Part shown: positions 1 to 8,218 of the stretch, one piece after another
Layout of the letters: each line of letters starts with the position of its first letter
Numbering within the stretch: the first letter of the stretch is position 1
From: Larkinella sp965227735
GTDB lineage: Bacteria; Bacteroidota; Bacteroidia; Cytophagales; Spirosomataceae
Direction of reading: 5' to 3'
Length of the DNA stretch: 64,000 bases
Assembly (NCBI RefSeq): GCF_965227735.1
Contig: NZ_OZ245776.1
Coordinates: 1,178,001 to 1,242,000, forward strand
Notes under the pieces: generated by a model
Seen by the model: only the letters and a program-made list of their open reading frames with translations
What the model was told of the DNA's origin: nothing
The model's database searches: none
Position numbers and translations under genes: made by a program

Positions 1-2
1 AG

Positions 3-641
3 TTAGGCGATGGTGCCACGGTTTTGCAGCGAATGCAGTCGGCCGCCAGCCGGATGTCCGGACTGATTCAGGATTTGCTGACGTATTCCCGGCTTTCTAC
101 CCAAAAACCCGCTCTGGTTGCGGTGGCACTGAATCCGTTGATCAGCGATGTGCTGTCGGATCTTGAACTGATGATTGAGGATAAAAACGCTATCGTTGAA
201 GTGTCCCCCCTGCCAACCATCAAAGGGAGTGTGAGCCAGTTGCGGCAACTGTTTCAGAACCTGCTCATCAATGGCCTGAAATTTTCGTTCCCGGACACTC
301 CCCCTCACATTCGAATTTCGTTTCGGGAAGTCCGATTGGGTGACTTACCTGCGGGTTTGATCTTTCCGGTTCTGCCGGTTGCACTGAAACCACTTCAAAA
401 GACGATCCGGTTCTATGAAATCAGCATCCAGGACAACGGAATTGGTTTCAAAACCGAATACCGCCACCAGATTTTTAAAGCGTTCCAGCGTTTACACAGC
501 CAAAGCAGTCAGTATGCCGGAACGGGCCTGGGCTTGGCAATCGTAAAAAAAGTCGTCGAAAACCACTTTGGAGCGATTCACGCCGAAAGCCGGGAAGGTC
601 AGGGAGCGGTTTTTCGGATTTTTCTGCCGACGAGTTACTGA
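3..641 (+). CDS. Sensor histidine kinase, C-terminal part (5' end outside window)
   Basis: The reading frame is open from the window edge, so the start is missing. The visible 212 residues begin in the second helix of the dimerisation domain (QSAASRMSGLIQDLLTYSRL), so the phospho-accepting histidine lies upstream of the window. An ATP-binding HATPase_c domain follows: an N box (QLFQNLLINGLKFSF), a G1 box (DNGIGF) and a G2 box (GTGLGLAIVKK). It would phosphorylate a partner response regulator, but none is visible here. The layout resembles PAS-type hybrid-free kinases common in Cytophagales. The stop is followed by a region of decayed sequence with no clear terminator. The kinase assignment is secure; the signal sensed is unknown. 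Confidence 0.93.
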   Translation, partial: LGDGATVLQRMQSAASRMSGLIQDLLTYSRLSTQKPALVAVALNPLISDVLSDLELMIEDKNAIVEVSPLPTIKGSVSQLRQLFQNLLINGLKFSFPDTPPHIRISFREVRLGDLPAGLIFPVLPVALKPLQKTIRFYEISIQDNGIGFKTEYRHQIFKAFQRLHSQSSQYAGTGLGLAIVKKVVENHFGAIHAESREGQGAVFRIFLPTSY

Positions 642-905
642 CCGGTGCAAACCCGGCCCTTCCGTCCGCAATTCGTTATAAGGCCATACGCTATCGTTTT
701 TCAGCACATTTCCGATTCCCATGTTGCAGGCAGCCGCGACCAGCGTCCAGAATCGTGCCGATACCGCAAATACCGGCAGGCCGCATCGGTTGATTTTTGC
801 ACATCATCCCGACCAAACCGGGTGGTCAAACCCAGTTCGTGGACGGTGGCCGGTATCAGTTGCCAGTGTCCCATCCCCCTTTCGGCGACACCGCCCGGCT
901 TTAAG
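642..905 (-). pseudogene. Decayed lytic transglycosylase fragment
   Basis: On the minus strand, two reading frames together resemble the C-terminal half of an SLT/GH23 domain. Frame one reads GVAERGMGHWQLIPATV and then DAACRYLRY; the match then continues in another frame as TLVAAACNMGIGNVLKN. The intact neighbour at 1333-2415 has the equivalents SPKGAGGYWQLMPQTA, VAACRYLREL and TLVAAAYNSGVTHVQNR in the same order. The frame changes near 745-750. No part carrying the catalytic Glu can be found upstream, where an inverted repeat (954-1134) begins. Similarity to the neighbour is partial, so this may be a decayed paralogue rather than a fresh duplicate. Confidence 0.7.
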
Positions 906-953
906 GAACGTAACGCCTGTCTTCCTTTCTTACCAAAAGCGATAAACTTTTTC

Positions 954-1134
954 GCCCCGTTAGGGGCATAACAGCGTAGCGTCGGTAGCCATTCCAGAAT
1001 GTGAGAATTCCGGGCGTGCCGATAGGTACGCGACAGGTTTGTGTCTGGCCAATGGTATGTACCTGACGGCACATGGAAAGACGGAAGCGCCTGATCCATC
1101 TACCGACGCTGCGCTGTTGAACCCCTAACGGGGC
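954..1134. repeat. Inverted repeat pair, 35-nt arms
   Basis: Arms at 954-988 and 1100-1134 are reverse complements with 31 of 35 positions matching. Each arm combines a short GCCCC-TTA-GGGG palindrome with a CAGCG-AGCGTCGGTAG segment. The 111-nt interval holds no recognisable gene. The element sits directly at the broken 5' edge of the lytic transglycosylase remnant, so it may mark the insertion or deletion that destroyed it. Confidence 0.7.
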
Positions 1135-1228
1135 TTAGCCCATTCCATTTGACCGTGTTTTACAGAATATGAGATCCCTCAACGACCATTCTCTACCTGT
1201 TATGTCCCAACGGGGCTTAGCCCATTCC
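1127..1228. repeat. Two direct copies of a 20-nt unit
   Basis: The 20-nt unit AACGGGGCTTAGCCCATTCC occurs at 1127-1146 and again at 1209-1228, in the same orientation. The first copy overlaps the right arm of the inverted pair ending at 1134. The unit contains a GGGCTTAGCCC palindrome, so each copy can also form a small hairpin. Probably part of the same dispersed repeat family. Confidence 0.65.
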
Positions 1229-1283
1229 TATCCCTCCTTTTTAACAACTTTGCAAACAGATTGACAATCAAATTTTTACCAAT

Positions 1284-1311
1284 AAAAAAGGGACGCGAAC
1301 GCCCCTTTTTT
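1284..1311 (-). terminator. Intrinsic terminator of the lytic transglycosylase gene
   Basis: An AAAAAAGGG / CCCTTTTTT hairpin with a GC-rich top lies 22 nt beyond the stop of the minus-strand gene at 1333. It has a T-run in either direction and so could stop transcription from both sides. Confidence 0.75.
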
Positions 1312-1332
1312 ATACTGAAATTATTTCGGTTA

Positions 1333-2415
1333 CTACACCCAATCCCAATCGAAGAGGGGTTGCATTTTGCGTTTGGCGGCCAGAAAAACCTGCCACAGCC
1401 GTGTTCGGCGGAAGCGCAGCACCCGTAAACCCAGCAATCCGGCCATCGCCGTCGGGGTTTGGGCGGCAGAAGCGGTCATGGACGTGGAACCGGCATCCGA
1501 AGCACCGCTGGTATCTTCCGATTCACCGATGATTTGCGCAAGGGCTTCCTCCAGCAGATTCCGGCTGCGCGGCCCCCAGGTGGGCTCCGGCTCGGGACCG
1601 GGTTCACCGGAAGTCTGAATAATGGGTTCGACACCCGGCTGGAAACGCTCGCCCGGCAAAGGGCGGGTCAGATCGGCCAGCACGGCGGGGCTCAGCATAT
1701 CGCTGTACATCCTGGGGCGGGTCAGCAACTCTTTATAGGCTAACACACGGTACAGATACGTACTGGTTTCGCGGTGGAGCCGCAGGTTGTAATAACTCCG
1801 GATGCCCTGCTGGTCGATGCGGTTTTGAACGTGCGTCACACCACTGTTGTAAGCGGCTGCCACCAGCGTCCAGGAACCCAGTTCACGGTGCAATTCACGC
1901 AGGTACCGACAGGCGGCTACGGTCGACTTATAAAGATCCCTCCGTTCATCGAGTCCATGTCTGACAATCAGGCCATTGTCGCGGGCGGTTTGGGGCATCA
2001 ACTGCCAGTATCCGCCCGCACCCTTGGGAGATGTGCTAGTGCCCGACAAGTCGCTTTCAACCAGTGGCAAGTACTTAAAGTCTTTGGGAATGTTGTACTT
2101 GGCCAGAATGGGCTCGATAACCGGAAAAAACTTGACCGCCCGTTTCCGAAGCCGGAGCAGATAATCCCGATGACGGGATTGTTTGAGCAAAACCGTTACC
2201 CAACGTCTGGTAACATTGGACTGCCGAAGGGGAACAAACTCCCCGCAAAATTGAACGGGTTGTAAACTTTGGATGGTTTCAGTTCCCGGCAACCTTACAC
2301 TAACGGTGCCATTGGAGTGGGACGTAAACTCTCTTGAATGGACGTCCAGAGGTGCCGACAAACCAATGGTTTTAAGCGTCGACAGCATCAGAATAATACT
2401 TGCTTCTTTTATCAA
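1333..2415 (-). CDS. Lytic transglycosylase (SLT/GH23 domain)
   Basis: A 360-residue murein lytic transglycosylase, expected to cleave the glycan strands of peptidoglycan and leave 1,6-anhydro ends. The SLT domain spans about residues 90-240: the catalytic Glu is E120 in LPLVESDL, followed by GGYWQLMPQTA (134-144) and AAAYNSGV (187-194), the usual GH23 motif order. The N-terminus is hydrophobic (IILMLSTLKTIGLSA) and may export or anchor it. The C-terminal 110 residues are Pro/Glu/Ser-rich and of low complexity, without LysM repeats, unlike MltD. A decayed relative lies just downstream (642-905). Monocistronic, ending at a hairpin terminator. Confidence 0.9.
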   Translation of the reverse strand: MIKEASIILMLSTLKTIGLSAPLDVHSREFTSHSNGTVSVRLPGTETIQSLQPVQFCGEFVPLRQSNVTRRWVTVLLKQSRHRDYLLRLRKRAVKFFPVIEPILAKYNIPKDFKYLPLVESDLSGTSTSPKGAGGYWQLMPQTARDNGLIVRHGLDERRDLYKSTVAACRYLRELHRELGSWTLVAAAYNSGVTHVQNRIDQQGIRSYYNLRLHRETSTYLYRVLAYKELLTRPRMYSDMLSPAVLADLTRPLPGERFQPGVEPIIQTSGEPGPEPEPTWGPRSRNLLEEALAQIIGESEDTSGASDAGSTSMTASAAQTPTAMAGLLGLRVLRFRRTRLWQVFLAAKRKMQPLFDWDWV

Positions 2416-2561
2416 AACAGACTTAGTTGTTGTTTACGTCAACACGACGGTCACGGTTTAATAAAAAGTCATTCATACGAAGCTAGTTGATTTTCTGCAC
2501 TTTACCAAATCCAGGTCTGTATAAATTACTAAACGGCAATCCTACTAACGCCATAGAATAC

Positions 2562-4694
2562 TCAGAGAATGCGGCCGAGCAGGGCGGCCACAATCCGGAT
2601 TTTGGTGTAATCGTAGCGCCCCTGCAACGCGTCGTAAACGGGCTTCAACGCGTTGTTTTCCACGCCCACCCGGGCAATGGTCCGCTCGATATCAAGGCGG
2701 TCGGCGGTATCGACCAGAGCAGCCAGATCGACCTCATACCCGTTGCCGGCGAGGTAAATTAAATGCATCGCGATGGTCGACGAAGACAGCTTCCGTTCCT
2801 CCGCAATTTCGTCAATGGTCTTGCCCTGCTGGTAGAGTTCGAAGGTTAGCAAATGCGTCGAGCCTTTCAAAGTCGTGCCTTCGCGCGCCTGTCCGGTGAG
2901 GAATCCGGCAATGACTTCCATGAACCGCTTGCCAAACAATTGCAGCTTCCGGTCGCCCACCCCGCTCACGTTTCGGAATGCTTCGGGCGTAGTGGGGCGC
3001 AGGCGGCTCATTTCCTCCAGCGACGAATCCGTGAAAACCACATACGGCGGTACATTCTGCTCGTCGGCCAGTTGTTTCCGCAACACCCGCAACCGCTCGA
3101 AAAGATCGTCGCGAACGGTCTCTGTTTTGGTCTTCGGTTTTTGTTCAGCTTTGAGCTGGGCCGCATCTTCCGGCTTGATGAGTTGAATTTTACGGTCCTG
3201 AAACAAAACCGCATCCGCCAGAATCCCGCGTCGCAACGAATAATGGTCGTCGTAGGCAATTTCAATGACCCCGATGTTGATGAGTTGCTGGATGTAACTC
3301 CGCCACTCGTCAAATTTCAGATCACTGCCCGCGCCGTAGGTTTTAATCAGGTGGTAATTGTTCTGCATTACCGTCTGGTTCCGCGAACCGCGCAGGACGT
3401 CGATCAGCGTGTTGACCGGCACTTGTTCCTTCAAGCGGACCATCGCCGAGAGGGCTTTCTGGGCCAGCACGGTGCCGTCGAACATCACCCGCGGATTCTG
3501 GCAAACGTCGCAGTTGCCGCAGGGTTCGCTCAGTTCTTCCGAAAAATAACTCAGCAAAACCTGACGCCGGCACGAATGCGCTTCGGCATACTGTTGAATC
3601 CGCTCCAGTTTCGCCATTTGCAACCCCAAATTGGCCGGTGCATTTTCGGACAGCATTTCCTTCCAGCTTGCCACGTCGGCAAAGCTGTAAAACAAAACCG
3701 TATCGGCAGCAGAACCGTCGCGCCCGGCCCGGCCGATTTCCTGGTAAAAGCTTTCCAGGTTTTTGGGCATGTTATAATGAATCACCCAGCGCACATTGGA
3801 TTTATCGATGCCCATGCCAAAGGCAATGGTGGCGCAGATGATCCGGATGTCGTCACGAACAAACTCTTCCTGCGCCTGCGAACGGCTTTCGGCACTCATC
3901 CCGGCGTGGTAATACCCGGCCCGGTAGCCTTTTTCCTGCAGTTTGGCCGCCAGGCTTTCCGTCGATTTCCGGCTCTGGCAGTATATAATGCCGGAATTGT
4001 CGGGCTGCAGGGCCAGAAACCGTTCGATCTGCTGAATCCGTTTCAGTCCGGGCAACACCTTCAGGCTCAGGTTCGGGCGGTTGAAAGAAGCCACAAAAAC
4101 CGCCGGATCGTTCAGGTGAAGCTGGTTGATGATGTCCTGCCGGGTCAGTTTGTCGGCGGTGGCCGTCAGGGCAGCCACCGGCACATCGGGAAAATGCTTT
4201 TTCAGCATCGCCAACTGCGTGTATTCCGGGCGAAAATCGTGTCCCCATGACGAAATACAGTGGGCTTCATCGACCGCGAACAGACTGATTTGCAAGGTCT
4301 TCAGAAACACGAAAAACGATTCCGACAGCATTTTTTCGGGCGAAACGTAGAGCAGTTTCAATTTGCCAGCCTGGCAATCCTGCTCAATTTCCCGTTGCTC
4401 GCGGCTGCTCTGCGTGCTGTTCAGAAAAGCCGCCGGAATCCCGTTCAGCAACAGGGCCTCGACCTGGTCTTTCATCAGCGCAATCAGGGGCGACACCACC
4501 AGGCAAACACCCGGTTTCATCAGCGCCGGTATCTGAAAGCACACCGACTTCCCTCCGCCCGTCGGCATCAGCACGAGCGAATCGCGGCCGTCCAGCAAGG
4601 TTCGGACGACAGTTTCCTGCATGGGCCGGAACCGGTCGTAGCCGTAATATTGCTTCAGAAAATCAACGGGTTTCAGTGTCTCTGTTTCGTTCAT
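2562..4694 (-). CDS. recQ: ATP-dependent DNA helicase RecQ
   Basis: A 710-residue superfamily 2 helicase that unwinds DNA 3'-5' in recombination and replication fork repair. Motif I is PTGGGKS (44-50), the Walker B DEAH box is 142-145, and motif VI is QEIGRAGRDG (318-327). The zinc site of the RecQ-Ct domain is C375, C392, C395 and C398. A winged helix follows, an HRDC domain lies at about 515-600, and a helix-turn-helix-like tail (EIAEERKLSSSTIAMHL) comes after it, as in many Bacteroidota RecQ proteins. Length and order are normal for the family. The start is 16 nt from a long inverted repeat that separates it from the gene upstream. Confidence 0.97.
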   Translation of the reverse strand: MNETETLKPVDFLKQYYGYDRFRPMQETVVRTLLDGRDSLVLMPTGGGKSVCFQIPALMKPGVCLVVSPLIALMKDQVEALLLNGIPAAFLNSTQSSREQREIEQDCQAGKLKLLYVSPEKMLSESFFVFLKTLQISLFAVDEAHCISSWGHDFRPEYTQLAMLKKHFPDVPVAALTATADKLTRQDIINQLHLNDPAVFVASFNRPNLSLKVLPGLKRIQQIERFLALQPDNSGIIYCQSRKSTESLAAKLQEKGYRAGYYHAGMSAESRSQAQEEFVRDDIRIICATIAFGMGIDKSNVRWVIHYNMPKNLESFYQEIGRAGRDGSAADTVLFYSFADVASWKEMLSENAPANLGLQMAKLERIQQYAEAHSCRRQVLLSYFSEELSEPCGNCDVCQNPRVMFDGTVLAQKALSAMVRLKEQVPVNTLIDVLRGSRNQTVMQNNYHLIKTYGAGSDLKFDEWRSYIQQLINIGVIEIAYDDHYSLRRGILADAVLFQDRKIQLIKPEDAAQLKAEQKPKTKTETVRDDLFERLRVLRKQLADEQNVPPYVVFTDSSLEEMSRLRPTTPEAFRNVSGVGDRKLQLFGKRFMEVIAGFLTGQAREGTTLKGSTHLLTFELYQQGKTIDEIAEERKLSSSTIAMHLIYLAGNGYEVDLAALVDTADRLDIERTIARVGVENNALKPVYDALQGRYDYTKIRIVAALLGRIL

Positions 4695-4710
4695 TGGTTT
4701 TGTTATCTAC

Positions 4711-4790
4711 TGCCCCCGCCCCCTAAAGGGGAGAGGACGCTTCTTACTCCGGATGGTTTCGCGTCCTCTCCCCTTTAGGGGGCGGGGGCA
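4711..4790. repeat. Hairpin element A1: 30-bp perfect inverted repeat
   Basis: Arms 4711-4740 and 4761-4790 are exact reverse complements (30 of 30) around a 20-nt loop. The core is CCCCCTAAAGGGGAGAGGACG. The loop contains CTCCGGAT, and the same CCGGAT core occurs in the loops of the three other elements of this type in the window (17709-17797, 47687-47805, 53624-53688). The right arm and most of the loop lie inside the 3' end of the gene at 4744-6009. Confidence 0.9.
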
Positions 4791-6009
4791 AAATCAATCG
4801 CTCAGCATCCGTTGGCAGAATGGTGTTGAAATTCCCCCAAAAGCGCTCATCCAACTTTCCGGTCTGCTTCGGCAGGTTTTCGGTAGTGGTCAGCACTTCC
4901 GTTTCTTTAACGGTCTGACCGTTGGATTTGGCGTATTCACCGGTACCAAAATGCAAGTCAATGACGGCCGTCATCGGTGGATTCGTAGCAACCGAAAACT
5001 GCGTTTCCAGCACCAGTCGCGCGTCCTGCAAAAACCACTTGCCATTCAACTGACGGTATTGGCTATGGCTGTAAATCCGCTTTACTTCTTTTTTTGAACG
5101 ACCGGTGAGGTTCTCAAAAACCGCTTTCAGGTTGGTCTTCAACACCTCCCCTGCGGCTTCGGGCGTAAATTCATACGCAATCCGGACAATAGCCCGGCTG
5201 GCCGTATCGATCAACACCTCGCCTTTCCGGGCCGCCCGAACGCGCCGACCCGCCACCGGGGCAAACGCCAGCCGGTAAGCCGGGCGGTTGTCGCAGCCGG
5301 TCAGGACAGAATCCAGCCGGAATTCGTAATCGTTCAGGTTGTCACCGTCCCAGTATTCCGGCGGCCCCAGGTCCATGCTCCGTGTTACAATGGCGGCTCC
5401 GTTCGGAAACGCGTAGCCTTCCAACGCTTTCGGCAGCGGATTCCGTTCAGCCTGCCGCCCTTTCACCAGCTTTGCTTTTTCCGGCAATTCGGTTTGCACG
5501 CTGGGTAGTTTTTCCACTTTCAGGATCGCTTCCCGCACGTTCCAGCAAGCGGTATCGGTCGAAAGGACCTCGCGGTAAAAACCGGTCAACACGGTGGGTG
5601 TCGCCTGAAAATTGGTACGAATGGCCTTCAGCGCCGAAAAAACCAGTAACCGCCCGTCGGTCTGCTTCCGGAACGAAACAGCCAGTGGGGTCCCAACCAC
5701 AGGTTCCAGCCTGATGACAACAGAATCGACCGGTTTCAGGTTTCGGAGGGGCAGAACGGAATTCTGGTAGTCTGCCGCCGAAATGACGCCCTCCTTCTGC
5801 GAATCGATTTTAGGGTAGTTCAGCAAAAACCGCCCTTCCTGATTCGCCAGGGTTCCCCAGGCTTTGCCACTGACGCTGACATAGGCAAACCCGACCGGTT
5901 TTCCCGTCGATTGGTCTACGACCTGCCCCTTCACCTGCTGATAGCCCTGGCCGAATGAGCCTTGTATCCCCGTCAACAGGAGGTAAAAAAAGCTTACAAA
6001 CCGCTTCAT
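4744..6009 (-). CDS. Exported protein with carboxypeptidase-regulatory-like N-terminal domain
   Basis: A 421-residue secreted protein. A signal peptide (MKRFVSFFYLLLTGIQGSFG) is followed by a CarboxypepD_reg-like beta-sandwich (about 25-105: VKGQVVDQSTGKPVGFAYVSV ... GRFLLNYP), the module found at the N-terminus of TonB-dependent receptors. The rest looks like the periplasmic or surface part seen in many Bacteroidota proteins of this class, with no catalytic motif I recognise. The last residues (LPPPPKGERTRNHPE) are encoded by the loop and right arm of hairpin element A1, so the repeat has supplied the natural stop codon and a new tail. The exact role is unknown. Confidence 0.8.
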   Translation of the reverse strand: MKRFVSFFYLLLTGIQGSFGQGYQQVKGQVVDQSTGKPVGFAYVSVSGKAWGTLANQEGRFLLNYPKIDSQKEGVISAADYQNSVLPLRNLKPVDSVVIRLEPVVGTPLAVSFRKQTDGRLLVFSALKAIRTNFQATPTVLTGFYREVLSTDTACWNVREAILKVEKLPSVQTELPEKAKLVKGRQAERNPLPKALEGYAFPNGAAIVTRSMDLGPPEYWDGDNLNDYEFRLDSVLTGCDNRPAYRLAFAPVAGRRVRAARKGEVLIDTASRAIVRIAYEFTPEAAGEVLKTNLKAVFENLTGRSKKEVKRIYSHSQYRQLNGKWFLQDARLVLETQFSVATNPPMTAVIDLHFGTGEYAKSNGQTVKETEVLTTTENLPKQTGKLDERFWGNFNTILPTDAERLILPPPPKGERTRNHPE

Positions 6010-6298
6010 CCGGTAAATGGTAAAGAACTTAAAGCCGGGTTTACGGGGTCAGAACGGAACTGGTTCAGTTTTCAAAAATACAAAATCCGACCCGTTTTTC
6101 CCCCAAAACTGGCCGTAAACATAAGGCAAGTTTTCGATTGCCTGTACAAAAAATAACAATAGTTTTTCCAAGTAACGACCTACTTTCGATCAGTTACACC
6201 CGGCGATTCCACAGACCGGAAACGGGTCGATGGGTGCGCCGTCCAAAAATGCCGGATTATCCGTATGTTTGAAGCCGAAAGACTTCTTCTAATTTCTC

Positions 6299-8212
6299 AT
6301 GAAAAAAACAGGATGGCTTGGCGGCTTTTTGCTGCTCTCACTGGCTACGCAGGCACAAAATCCGCTCACCCCCGAACAACTCTGGAAATGGGGCCGGGTG
6401 TCGGGACTGGGCATTTCCAAAGACAAGAAATCGGTTATCTATTCCGTCAGTACACCGAACGCGGAGGAAAACAAAAGTGCGCGAAAAACCTACACAATAC
6501 CGCTAAGCGGGGGCTCGGCAACCGAAATTCCGAACGCCGACAGCTTGCTGGTCAACTCAAAAATTTCGTCCGACGGCAAGTTTATCCTTAGCAGTGAGGC
6601 TGTAAAACTGGAAGACATTGCCAGCACCGACAAATATCCCGATCTGAAAAAATCGAATGCGTACGTCTACACCTCGCTGAATTACCGCCATTGGGATACG
6701 TGGGAAGACGGCAAATACGACCACGTTTTCGTGGCTCCGCTGGTGAATGGAAAAGCCGGAGCGGGCAAGGACATTATGCCGGGCGAAAAATTCGATTGCC
6801 CGCAAAAACCGTTCGGTGGCGACGAGGATTATATCTGGAATCCCGACGGTAAACACATCGTCTATGTGACCAAGAAGAAAACTGGTACGGATTACGCGAT
6901 CAGCACCAATACGGATTTGTTCGAATACGATATCACAACGGGAACGACAAAAAATCTGACCGAAGAAAACAAAGGCTACGACTTCAATCCTGAATACAAC
7001 GCCAAAGGGCAACTGGCCTGGCTGCAAATGAAACGCGACGGCTACGAAGCCGACAAACAGGATTTGATCGTCTGGAACGGCGTCACCAAAATGAACCTGA
7101 CCGGCCAACGGGACGATCTTCATGTTCAGGGGTTTAAATGGAGCCAGGACGGTTCTGCGCTTTTCTTCACGGCGCCCATCGACGGCACGATTCAGTTGTT
7201 CAAAGTGACGTATCCGGGGCTCACGAAAATGATGCCGATCATTACGCAGCTTACCAAAGGCGATTTCGACGTCACCGGCATCGTCGGGCAAGCGGCCAAT
7301 ACCCTCGTCGTTTCCCGCACCGACATGAACCACCCGGCCGAATTGTTCACGGTCGATCTGGCGAACGGCGCGATGACGCAGCTCACCCACGTGAACGATG
7401 CTGTGCTGAAAACCACCGGAATCTGCAAAACCGAACGCCGTTTTGTGACGACCACCGACAACAAAAAGATGCTGGTGTGGGTCATTTATCCGCCCGGTTT
7501 CGAAGCCTCTAAAAAATACCCCACGCTGCTCTATTGCCAGGGCGGTCCGCAGTCGGCTTTGACGCAGATGTATTCATACCGCTGGAATTTTCAGTTGATG
7601 GCATCGCAGGGGTACATCGTCGTGGCCCCGAACCGCCGGGGTATGCCGGGCCACGGCACCCAGTGGAACGAGCAGGTCAGCAAAGACTGGGGCGGGCAGG
7701 TGATCCGGGATTATCTGAGCGCCATCGATGCGGTTTCCAAAGAACCGTATGTGGACAAAAACCGCCTGGGGTGCGTCGGTCCGAGTTTTGGCGGCTACTC
7801 GGTTTTTGCGCTGGCGGGGGCTCACAACAAGCGGTTTAAGTCCTTCATTTCGCACGACGGTGTCTTCGATTTCAAGAGCATGTATGGCACCACCGAAGAG
7901 CTGTTTTTTGTCAACTGGGATTTTGGCGGATCGTACTGGGACAAAAAGAACGCAGCCGCCCAGCGGACTTACAGCCAGTCGCCGAGCAACTTCGTGGACC
8001 GCTGGGACACGCCGATTTTCATCATTCAGGGTGGCCGCGACTACCGCGTTCCGATCGAGCAGGGTTTACAGGCTTTCCAGGCGGCCCAGTTGCGGGGCAT
8101 TAAAAGCAAATTGCTGTATCTGCCCGACGAAAACCACTGGGTGCTGAGTGCGCAGAACGCGCTGGTGTGGCAACGGGAGTTTTTTTCGTGGCTGACGGAG
8201 ACGCTGAAGTAA
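6299..8212 (+). CDS. S9 family (prolyl oligopeptidase-type) serine peptidase
   Basis: A 637-residue exported peptidase with signal peptide MKKTGWLGGFLLLSLATQAQ. The N-terminal part (to about 370) is a WD40/DPP-like beta-propeller. The C-terminal alpha/beta hydrolase domain carries the catalytic triad S496 (VGPSFGGYS), D581 (GGRDYRV) and H613 (DENHWV). Such enzymes cut short peptides, often after Pro or Ala, or remove blocked N-terminal residues in the periplasm. Length is typical of acylaminoacyl-peptidase/DPP-like members. It is monocistronic and convergent with the peroxidase gene, the two stops being only 6 nt apart with no terminator between them. Specificity cannot be read from sequence. 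Confidence 0.93.
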   Translation: MKKTGWLGGFLLLSLATQAQNPLTPEQLWKWGRVSGLGISKDKKSVIYSVSTPNAEENKSARKTYTIPLSGGSATEIPNADSLLVNSKISSDGKFILSSEAVKLEDIASTDKYPDLKKSNAYVYTSLNYRHWDTWEDGKYDHVFVAPLVNGKAGAGKDIMPGEKFDCPQKPFGGDEDYIWNPDGKHIVYVTKKKTGTDYAISTNTDLFEYDITTGTTKNLTEENKGYDFNPEYNAKGQLAWLQMKRDGYEADKQDLIVWNGVTKMNLTGQRDDLHVQGFKWSQDGSALFFTAPIDGTIQLFKVTYPGLTKMMPIITQLTKGDFDVTGIVGQAANTLVVSRTDMNHPAELFTVDLANGAMTQLTHVNDAVLKTTGICKTERRFVTTTDNKKMLVWVIYPPGFEASKKYPTLLYCQGGPQSALTQMYSYRWNFQLMASQGYIVVAPNRRGMPGHGTQWNEQVSKDWGGQVIRDYLSAIDAVSKEPYVDKNRLGCVGPSFGGYSVFALAGAHNKRFKSFISHDGVFDFKSMYGTTEELFFVNWDFGGSYWDKKNAAAQRTYSQSPSNFVDRWDTPIFIIQGGRDYRVPIEQGLQAFQAAQLRGIKSKLLYLPDENHWVLSAQNALVWQREFFSWLTETLK

Positions 8213-8218
8213 AACCGC

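Noticed and set aside
701..1099. A complete 132-residue gene on the minus strand near 0.9 kb
   Set aside because: Only its last part resembles a transglycosylase, its first part lies in repeat sequence, and the match continues in another frame, so I call it a pseudogene fragment.
2853..4250. A 465-codon plus-strand frame inside recQ
   Set aside because: It is antisense to conserved helicase motifs; its His/Arg/Gln-rich content is typical of shadow frames in GC-rich DNA.
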